Part shown: in pieces, positions 1 through 5,054 of the stretch
How the letters are laid out: each line of letters starts with the position of its first letter
Numbering within the stretch: position 1 is the first letter of the stretch
DNA from: Betaproteobacteria bacterium UBA931
GTDB taxonomy: Bacteria > Pseudomonadota > Gammaproteobacteria > Burkholderiales > Casimicrobiaceae
Length of the DNA stretch: 6,415 nucleotides
NCBI GenBank assembly: GCA_002293615.1
Contig: DBDN01000047.1
Coordinates: forward strand, 1 to 6,415
Reading direction: 5' to 3'
Notes under the pieces: generated by a model
What the model was told of the DNA's origin: nothing
Database searches by the model: none
Seen by the model: only the letters and a program-made list of their open reading frames with translations
Made by a program: the position numbers and the translations under genes

Positions 1-22
1 TGCCAAAAGTATTGCCGGACAT
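1..22 (-). CDS. aroC: Chorismate synthase, N-terminal fragment (first 7 codons)
   Basis: Reading the minus strand from position 22, the sequence encodes MSGNTFG and then runs off the window edge. Chorismate synthases of many proteobacteria begin with this kind of string (M-S/A-G-N-T/S-F/I-G, followed by a conserved FGESHG-type segment that would lie outside the window). The enzyme makes chorismate from 5-enolpyruvylshikimate-3-phosphate, the last step of the shikimate pathway, in the cytoplasm. A purine-rich AGGTGG lies 13 nt upstream (36-41), which is rather far for a ribosome binding site, although GGCGG-like bases lie closer. Only seven residues are visible, so this is a recognition call by N-terminal signature. 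It points the same way as the signalling operon but is separated from it by 239 bp. Confidence 0.55.
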
Positions 23-261
23 GATGAAAACACCGCCACCTAAAAATGTAAGAAGTCTAACAGAAGCGCCTTACGAGACCAAAATAACGTACTATCATGG
101 CAGGGTTCGATGCGTCGGAGAGTGGCGATATTCGCGAAGATTTCCTCTGGGATGCCAAAGCCCAAACAATTTCGCTTAAGCCATATGCTGATTTTCCCTT
201 TACAGCAACCGCCGCCGTATCACTGCCCACATCCGATCACCATCACTGATACTCAATACAA
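23..261. other. Spacer between the kinase gene and probable aroC
   Basis: This 239-bp stretch lies downstream of the kinase stop and upstream of the probable aroC start. Apart from the candidate promoter above, I see no supported gene in it. I looked for a GC-rich hairpin followed by a T-run after the kinase stop and found none, so the end of the signalling transcript is unresolved. Short open frames exist on both strands but have no recognisable protein features or convincing starts. Confidence 0.6.
54..82 (-). promoter_or_regulatory. Candidate sigma-70 promoter for the probable aroC
   Basis: On the minus strand a -35-like TTGGTC (82 to 77) is followed after 17 nt by a -10-like TAGACT (59 to 54). 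The -10 is preceded by TGT, giving an extended -10 arrangement. A transcript would start near position 47 and leave a leader of about 25 nt before the ATG at 22. The hexamer matches are only moderate (3/6 and 4/6). The call rests mainly on correct spacing, the extended -10 and location. Confidence 0.3.
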
Positions 262-2247
262 TCAATCGTGCGGCACAATCTTCGGCAGGTTAAAATAAAA
301 TCGAGCGCCCTGACCGAGCGTACTCTCAACTCTCAACGCACTGCCATGTTGTTCAAGAATAACACGCACCAGCGTCAGCCCCATCACTAACCCTACTTCA
401 TGAGTTCCCTGTGCCGAATCCGGCAAACCCATCAATCTTTTTTGCGCTTCTTCACTAAGCCCGACACCTTCATCTTTAATCGACACTTGCCAATGTTCAT
501 CCTGGTCAAAAATACTGGTGGTCACCACACCTTGCTCATGACTGAACTTGATCGCGTTATGGATAAGGTTGGAAACGACACGGCCAAGCAAAGCTGCGTG
601 CCCACGGGTATACGCCTCTTTTTCGTAATCGCGCTGAAAGGTAATTTTTCGCTCGCTGGCGATCGGCCATAAAGCATCCAGCGCTTCGTCGATTACGGCG
701 GTTAATTCCACCTCTTTAAACGCCTCCGATGTTAATTGCTCGGCCTTGGCAAGCTGAACAAAATCGTCCGCAAGCGATGATGTTTTTCGGGCATATTGTG
801 CAATTTTCTGGAAAATTTCCTCATCGTTTAACATGGATAAATGGCGGCGGCGCATCTCGATCATCGTTAAGATCGATGATTGCGGCGAGCGCATGTCGTG
901 CGACAAGAAGTTTAAAAACACTTCCCGCTCTTGACGACCGTGTTCCAATTGTTGACGGGTATCGCGCAGCATTTCGATACTGCGCGATACGGGCTCAAAT
1001 GATAATGCATGTCCTTCAATCGGTTTTAACGACAGTTTCTTGGCCTGTTTGAGCAACGCCTCGTTTTCCTGCTCGAGAAAACGCAGCGCACTAGCAAGAC
1101 GGCGCCAGTTCCACAGCGGGTACGCTATGATCACGCAAATCAGAAACACTGAAGAAATCATCAGCAAGTGAAAATGAAGAAGCAGGAAATATGCGCCATA
1201 AAGACCCATCAGAATCATTAGCGCTACCAGTAATATGACCGTTCCGGGGCGGAAGCGTAAAAACGAAAGAAACAGTAATACCAGAGAAAACGTTATAACG
1301 CAGAGCAAGATAAACGGGGGTACGGTTTTAATATTGATCCCTGAGCGCAAGCTTTCAAAAATATGCATGGAGATTTCAACACCGGGCATAGGTCGCGAAA
1401 AACCGGAAACCGGTGTCGGATAATCATCGCCCAAACCAGTTGCCGTAATACCGACAAAAACAATTTTTCCCGCCACGACTTCATCGGGAATTTCGCCGGT
1501 TACCCAGCGCGCGTACGAATACGTTCGGTAATGCCCAGGCGCGCCGAAAAACGGGATATGAAACCAGTTTTGGCGTTGCCAATGTTTCTCGTCGCGCTTG
1601 AATCCGCCCGGCGCCGTTTCGCCCATATCCATGGCGAAGGTTTTGTCATTCTTTAATAGCTGTAACAGCGATAATGATGCATGCGGCCAGCGCGGCGACC
1701 CCAATCCTTCATAGAGATAGGTCGAACGGATCATTCCATCAAGATCCAGTTCGGAATGAACGTGACCGATTCCAGCCGCGGCCTCAAGCAAACGCGCTGT
1801 TGGGCCGCGTTCACGCGGCCCAACAGCGGTACTTTCATGAATCAACGGCAAAATAATACGGCCGTTTTGACGAATCGCGTCTGCCAACGACAGATCGGCA
1901 ACTCTGTCGCGAAAGCTGGGTTCATTGAAGAGAATGTCAAATAATACTGCTTGTGTACCGGCTTCGGTAAGGCGGTTGATAGCACGCGCATGAATTTCCC
2001 GCGGCCAAGGCCATTGGCCGATCCGGGAAATACTTTCGTCGTCGATGGCAAGCAACACCATATCGTTAGGCGCCGGACGGGAAAACGCGCGCAGCGTCGT
2101 ATCATAAATAATATTGTTAAGACGCCAGAACCATTGATTAAAAACTGCCAGAAAACAGAAAACGATCGCCGCCAAGAGAAGTGCCAGCCATTCGAAATAC
2201 AGCGCAGAAGGTTCCGGAATACGCGGTAACTTGTGCGGCTCAGACAT
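262..2247 (-). CDS. CHASE2-domain sensor histidine kinase
   Basis: This 661-residue inner-membrane kinase senses something outside the cytoplasm and should phosphorylate the response regulator of the same operon. In order: a membrane segment (about residues 18-38), a CHASE2 extracytoplasmic domain (about 40-300, with the typical VLLAIDDESISRIGQWPW start and a late GKIVFVGITATG strand), three closely spaced membrane segments (about 311-330, 335-357 and 359-378), a short helical linker, a HisKA domain with H-box FLSHDMRSP (phospho-accepting His450), and a HATPase_c domain. The HATPase domain shows the N-box NLIHNAIKF (Asn564), the G1 box DEGVG (592-596) and a G2 region GLVMGLTLV (619-627). The G2 region is looser than the usual GxGLGL. 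The order of one membrane segment, CHASE2, then three membrane segments is the standard CHASE2 receptor topology. The ATG at 2247 has only a weak purine stretch (GAGAAG) upstream. It follows the FecR gene by 62 nt with no visible terminator. An unusual perfect palindrome lies within the codons for residues 141-151. Confidence 0.95.
   Translation of the reverse strand: MSEPHKLPRIPEPSALYFEWLALLLAAIVFCFLAVFNQWFWRLNNIIYDTTLRAFSRPAPNDMVLLAIDDESISRIGQWPWPREIHARAINRLTEAGTQAVLFDILFNEPSFRDRVADLSLADAIRQNGRIILPLIHESTAVGPRERGPTARLLEAAAGIGHVHSELDLDGMIRSTYLYEGLGSPRWPHASLSLLQLLKNDKTFAMDMGETAPGGFKRDEKHWQRQNWFHIPFFGAPGHYRTYSYARWVTGEIPDEVVAGKIVFVGITATGLGDDYPTPVSGFSRPMPGVEISMHIFESLRSGINIKTVPPFILLCVITFSLVLLFLSFLRFRPGTVILLVALMILMGLYGAYFLLLHFHLLMISSVFLICVIIAYPLWNWRRLASALRFLEQENEALLKQAKKLSLKPIEGHALSFEPVSRSIEMLRDTRQQLEHGRQEREVFLNFLSHDMRSPQSSILTMIEMRRRHLSMLNDEEIFQKIAQYARKTSSLADDFVQLAKAEQLTSEAFKEVELTAVIDEALDALWPIASERKITFQRDYEKEAYTRGHAALLGRVVSNLIHNAIKFSHEQGVVTTSIFDQDEHWQVSIKDEGVGLSEEAQKRLMGLPDSAQGTHEVGLVMGLTLVRVILEQHGSALRVESTLGQGARFYFNLPKIVPHD
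1795..1828. repeat. 34-bp perfect palindrome inside the kinase gene (16-bp arms)
   Basis: The plus-strand arm CGCTGTTGGGCCGCGT (1795-1810) is followed by TC and then by its exact reverse complement (1813-1828). In the mRNA it could form a very stable GC-rich hairpin with an effective 4-nt loop. It encodes the near-symmetric peptide AVGPRERGPTA (residues 141-151) in the CHASE2 domain. No T-run follows it on either strand, so it is not a standard terminator. I found no second copy in this window. Confidence 0.9.
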
Positions 2248-2309
2248 AACAACGGCTTCTCTGCTGTATCAACAAACCGCCAAGCCGATACCAAGCAACC
2301 CGAAACGCT

Positions 2310-3911
2310 CTACAGAAACGCAAAAGGCAATGCCAGCAACAACATCCACAGCGGCGAAGGCTCTTTTTTTGGAATATCGAATTTCTGGATATTGCCGTAA
2401 GTTCCTTCAATGCCTTTGCTGTTGATGGTGCGCACACGAACATAATACGTACCGCCTTCCGGTTTTGGTAAAACAATTTCCGGCGTTGTCGCCGTACCTT
2501 CATCAATCAACGTATTGTCATGAAACTCGGCGTCGCTCGCCAATTGCCAGTGGTAAACATCGCCGGGATTCCCTGGCCACACCAGCGTCAACGTTGTCTC
2601 ATCGCCAAGATTAACTTCCGCTTCAGGACCTTGCGGTGGTGTAACGACAATAAAAGACGACCAGTCGCCAAACGGTCCTGTCTCGTTTTCGTTGTGCGTC
2701 GCAAGGCGCCAACGATAATTTCCAGACGCCGCCGTAAACGAATATTGGTTGGGCTGAAGGTCATTGATACGTGAAAACGCCATACCGTCCTTCTCGATAT
2801 CGACCACATACGACTGCGCGGATTGTGGAACCGACCAGGAAAGCTGTACCGGCATATTCGCTGTCAAATGCTTCCCAGGAGGAGGCTCCAGTATAAACGG
2901 CGGTTCGGGGCGCGCGTCTAATTCAAAACTTCTTTGCGCATCACGGCCATTTAAGCCCGATTGAGAAATCGCCCGAGCACGCATGTAATAACGTCCATCA
3001 TCAAGGGAGGCGATACGGATATCGGGCGATTCGTGAATAACCGTAGCGATAACATCACGAAATTCAGCATCGCGCGCAACGGAAACCCGATACGCTCCGG
3101 CCTGATCAATTTTTGGAAAAGAAAGTTCGACTGTTGTACGCGTAAACCTTTCGGCAACACCGGATAAATCCGGCTCCGGCAAAAGAATCTCCTGTGCTGC
3201 CGACCCTGCCGGTGTGATCACGATACCTTCGCCATTTTTGACACGATGCCGTTTTTTATCCGAAGAAAAAACGTCAACGTGGCCATCGACAACCTCCGTT
3301 GTTGCCGCTTCGCCTTTACCATACGCCGTCCGGAAGCGGGTACCGCGCACCGCTGTCGTTGCGGTCGGCGTACTGATCTCGAAACGTGCCCCCGGCTTTT
3401 GCGGCACGGCCTCAACTTCAACACGGCCGTCTTCAACCTCAAAGATAACCCGCTGGGCGCCCGTGGCAAATTTGCGCAAGTCATGAACGTGAACGGTGGA
3501 ACCCGGTTCAACGATAACGATTGAACCATCATCAAGCGCAAGCGTCATAAAGCTGTCTTCACCGACAATAACCACTGCGTCCGTACCGAGCCGCTGCCCT
3601 TCTTTCAACACCGCGCCATCGCTCTCAGCATAACCGTTAATTTTCAGAACTTTGACCGAAGCCATGACTGAACTCACGCGGTTTTCCGGCAAATGCAATA
3701 CCAGGCCGGGGCGTAACTTGTGAATATCAAGGCCAGGATTTAGTTTTTCAATCGCTCCCCAACGCGCATAACCACCCAAAAAGCGCTCGGAAATACTACT
3801 GATGGTATCGCCCGGTTGCACAACATAATCAATCGTTTGCGCATACGCATTGCTGGCCGAAAAGAATACGGCAATAACAGTAAATGCCAGCGAAACAAGG
3901 AAGTGTTTCAT
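2310..3911 (-). CDS. Secreted LysM-FecR domain protein with fibronectin-like repeats
   Basis: This 533-residue exported protein is probably the envelope-side partner of the CHASE2 kinase. A Sec signal peptide occupies residues 1-24, with likely cleavage after AYA. A LysM domain follows at about 28-75 (YVVQPGDTISSISERF, then LNPGLDIHKLRPGLVLHLP), which suggests peptidoglycan binding. A FecR domain spans about 108-235 and carries the characteristic STPTATTAVRGTRFR segment (180-194). Three beta-rich fibronectin-III-like segments follow (about 255-335, 337-425 and 430-515), each with a YRVSVA / YYMRARA / YVRVRT-type strand. The protein ends with a short hydrophobic tail (LWMLLLALPFAFL). It lacks the N-terminal cytoplasmic anti-sigma region of true FecR, so it is unlikely to be an iron-citrate anti-sigma factor. 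Its ATG lies 4 nt after the regulator's stop without a strong ribosome binding site, which suggests translational coupling. The ligand is not evident from the sequence. Confidence 0.92.
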   Translation of the reverse strand: MKHFLVSLAFTVIAVFFSASNAYAQTIDYVVQPGDTISSISERFLGGYARWGAIEKLNPGLDIHKLRPGLVLHLPENRVSSVMASVKVLKINGYAESDGAVLKEGQRLGTDAVVIVGEDSFMTLALDDGSIVIVEPGSTVHVHDLRKFATGAQRVIFEVEDGRVEVEAVPQKPGARFEISTPTATTAVRGTRFRTAYGKGEAATTEVVDGHVDVFSSDKKRHRVKNGEGIVITPAGSAAQEILLPEPDLSGVAERFTRTTVELSFPKIDQAGAYRVSVARDAEFRDVIATVIHESPDIRIASLDDGRYYMRARAISQSGLNGRDAQRSFELDARPEPPFILEPPPGKHLTANMPVQLSWSVPQSAQSYVVDIEKDGMAFSRINDLQPNQYSFTAASGNYRWRLATHNENETGPFGDWSSFIVVTPPQGPEAEVNLGDETTLTLVWPGNPGDVYHWQLASDAEFHDNTLIDEGTATTPEIVLPKPEGGTYYVRVRTINSKGIEGTYGNIQKFDIPKKEPSPLWMLLLALPFAFL

Positions 3912-3915
3912 ATCA

Positions 3916-4620
3916 TCACATTTCAGAAGAATCGACCAATTCCAACCGGTAACCGTAATTGTAGATCGAAATCAAGCGAAAACCTTTTTCCGGCACCAGC
4001 TTGAGCTTACGGCGTAACCGGCTGACATGAGTGTCCAGCGTGCGCGAACTGTGCGAATCATCAATACCCCAGACTTCATGCAACACCTGAGCGCGCGGCA
4101 CCAGCCTGCCCAAATTACGCAACAAAAACCATGCCAACTCGAATTCTTTCTGGGTAAGATCGATTATTTCACCGTCCATCGTGGCCACGTGCTCAAAACG
4201 ATCAAGCATCAGCTCTCCCGCACGCAAAACAGGTTGCACGGCATTGGGAGACGCGCTCGGCTGACGACGCGTAACCGCCGCAATCCTAGCTAATAATTCT
4301 GCAGAACGAACCGGTTTGGTCAAATAGTCATCGGCACCGGCCATCAACGCATCGACGACGGATGTTTCGTCATCACGTTGTGAAATAAAAATCGCCGGTA
4401 TCGGTTGCAACAGTTGTTCACGAATCCAATTCAATACTTCGCGTCCCGAAGCGCCCGGCGCCTGCCAATCAAGGAGCGCCAGGTCAAACGATCTTGCGCG
4501 CAACGCACTAATGGCATCATCCCCACGGACAAAAAGAACCGGTTCATGCCCGGCCTGCTCCAAAAGAGAAACAAGAGCATCGCCTTGAACGGCGTCATCT
4601 TCTAAAATTAAAACTCGCAT
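3916..4620 (-). CDS. OmpR/PhoB-family response regulator
   Basis: This 234-residue cytoplasmic transcription factor should be phosphorylated by the CHASE2 kinase encoded two genes downstream. The receiver domain spans about residues 1-118. It has the acidic pocket LEDD (Glu7-Asp9), phospho-acceptor Asp51 in LLDWQAPGASG, Ser80 at the Thr/Ser switch position, and Lys102 in the DDYLTKP motif. The winged-helix DNA-binding domain (about 130-230) shows LTQKEFELAWFLLRNLGRLVPRAQVL, a recognition-helix region with RTLDTHVSRLRRKL, and the wing GYRL. The length is typical for the family. I prefer the ATG at 4620: MRVLILEDD fits the usual receiver start, and GGAG sits 7 nt upstream (4628-4631). An in-frame TTG at 4650 would add ten residues but lacks this support. 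It is the first gene of the operon. DNA targets are unknown, though a palindrome at 4703-4722 is a candidate for autoregulation. Confidence 0.95.
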   Translation of the reverse strand: MRVLILEDDAVQGDALVSLLEQAGHEPVLFVRGDDAISALRARSFDLALLDWQAPGASGREVLNWIREQLLQPIPAIFISQRDDETSVVDALMAGADDYLTKPVRSAELLARIAAVTRRQPSASPNAVQPVLRAGELMLDRFEHVATMDGEIIDLTQKEFELAWFLLRNLGRLVPRAQVLHEVWGIDDSHSSRTLDTHVSRLRRKLKLVPEKGFRLISIYNYGYRLELVDSSEM

Positions 4621-4627
4621 TTTCTTA

Positions 4628-4631
4628 CTCC
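4628..4631 (-). promoter_or_regulatory. Ribosome binding site deciding the response-regulator start
   Basis: GGAG on the minus strand lies 7 nt before the ATG at 4620. This favours that start over the in-frame TTG at 4650, because the GGAG would lie inside the longer reading frame. Confidence 0.75.
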
Positions 4632-4702
4632 AAGAATTAGAGGGTATCAACTTTTACACTTTCACCGCATCCATATTTGTTGTTATCTGTTCTTTTATAA
4701 CC

Positions 4703-4722
4703 AGATCCCTATCGTTGGATCT
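4703..4722. repeat. 20-bp inverted repeat in the probable leader of the signalling operon
   Basis: AGATCC (4703-4708) and GGATCT (4717-4722) are exact reverse complements separated by 8 nt. The element lies about 80-100 nt upstream of the regulator's ATG and, if the candidate promoter is right, just downstream of the transcription start. It could be an operator or a small leader hairpin. OmpR-family regulators more often bind direct repeats, so linking it to the local regulator is speculative. Confidence 0.45.
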
Positions 4723-4737
4723 TCATTCATTTCCAAA

Positions 4738-4767
4738 AGTATAACGGGGAGACGCTTATTTACGCAA
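4738..4767 (-). promoter_or_regulatory. Candidate sigma-70 promoter for the regulator-FecR-kinase operon
   Basis: On the minus strand a -10-like TATACT (4743 to 4738, 5/6 to consensus) lies 18 nt from a weak -35-like TTGCGT (4767 to 4762, 3/6). It would give a leader of about 110 nt before the ATG at 4620. A TTATAA-containing alternative lies nearer the gene (about 4694-4700) but has no acceptable -35. The sites were judged by eye only. Confidence 0.35.
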
Positions 4768-4904
4768 AATAAAACCGTTGCCAAATGCCGACACATTGTA
4801 AAATATACCTTCAAAGCAATTGAAAACCGAAAAACAGCAACAAAAGCAATCGGTTATTTGCAATACGTCTGCTTTGGAAAGATTTTATTCTGTTGCCCTC
4901 CCTC

Positions 4905-4920
4905 CTACAATAAATTGATG
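4905..4920 (+). promoter_or_regulatory. NrdR-box-like site 1 upstream of nrdD
   Basis: CTACAATAAATTGATG matches the recalled NrdR consensus ACACWATATATWGTGT at 10 of the central 14 positions. It contains TACAAT (4906-4911), a good -10 hexamer on the plus strand, although its -35 region is poor. A repressor bound here could block a promoter. NrdR is the general ATP/dATP-sensing repressor of ribonucleotide reductase genes and binds paired boxes. The partner site is centred 31 bp downstream. Confidence 0.55.
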
Positions 4921-4935
4921 TAGAATCCCACTTCA

Positions 4936-4951
4936 TCACTAGATATTGTAG
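4936..4951 (+). promoter_or_regulatory. NrdR-box-like site 2 upstream of nrdD
   Basis: TCACTAGATATTGTAG, read on its reverse strand, matches the central 14 positions of the recalled NrdR consensus at 12 of 14. It follows site 1 after a 15-bp linker, which puts the two centres 31 bp (about three helical turns) apart, as expected for tandem NrdR boxes. A TATAAA hexamer (4960-4965) lies just downstream and could be a -10 element, but no good -35 accompanies it. Confidence 0.6.
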
Positions 4952-4982
4952 TTCACGACTATAAAAAAGAAATGTAATCCGT

Positions 4983-5039
4983 ATGGAACGCGCTTTACTT
5001 CTTAATCGTGCTCCTGATGATGAATTCTTTGTTAAATAG
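4983..5039 (+). CDS. Possible 18-codon upstream ORF in frame with nrdD
   Basis: An ATG at 4983 opens a frame reading MERALLLNRAPDDEFFVK that stops at TAG (5037-5039), 15 nt before the nrdD ATG and in the same frame. It has no clear ribosome binding site. It could be a leader peptide, a remnant of an older start, or chance. The TAG also shows that nrdD cannot be extended further upstream without readthrough. Confidence 0.25.
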   Translation: MERALLLNRAPDDEFFVK

Positions 5040-5043
5040 AAGA

Positions 5044-5048
5044 AAGGG
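5044..5048 (+). promoter_or_regulatory. Ribosome binding site of nrdD
   Basis: AAGGG lies 6 nt before the ATG at 5055, within a purine-rich run. Together with the in-frame TAG at 5037-5039 it fixes the nrdD start. Confidence 0.7.
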
Positions 5049-5054
5049 AAAGCC

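Larger units (their letters stand above)
4651..5054. other. Divergent AT-rich regulatory region between the signalling operon and nrdD
   Basis: This 404-bp stretch is visibly more AT-rich than the flanking genes and separates divergently transcribed units. It holds the candidate operon promoter and palindrome on the left, and paired NrdR-box-like sites, promoter-like hexamers and a short upstream ORF on the right. I see no tRNA or other structured RNA. No clear FNR site of the TTGAT-N4-ATCAA type was found by eye, although nrdD genes are often oxygen-regulated. The only longer open frame (minus strand, about 4811-5056) reads as low-complexity shadow sequence. Confidence 0.7.

Noticed and set aside
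3..179. Plus-strand frame open from the left edge to TAA at 177-179
   Set aside because: It runs antisense to the probable aroC start and its promoter, and the translated sequence shows no recognisable protein character.
40..207. Minus-strand frame ending at TAG (42 to 40), just upstream of the probable aroC start
   Set aside because: It is open for about 50 codons but has no ATG start and no ribosome binding site, and its product resembles no family I know.
860..880. Inverted repeat ATCATCG-N7-CGATGAT in the kinase gene
   Set aside because: The arms are only 7 bp and lie within conserved HisKA codons near the H-box, so codon content explains it adequately.
4621..4650. Upstream TTG start extending the response regulator by ten residues
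   Set aside because: The ATG at 4620 has GGAG at 7-nt spacing and gives the normal receiver N-terminus. The extension has no ribosome binding site or domain support.
4825..4857. AACCGA / TCGGTT inverted repeat as a possible terminator or operator
   Set aside because: The 6-bp arms are separated by about 20 nt with no T-run. It is too weak to call.
4915..4928. TTGAT half-site as a possible FNR box upstream of nrdD
   Set aside because: The second half (AATCC) does not fit ATCAA, and the bases overlap the better-supported NrdR-like site.
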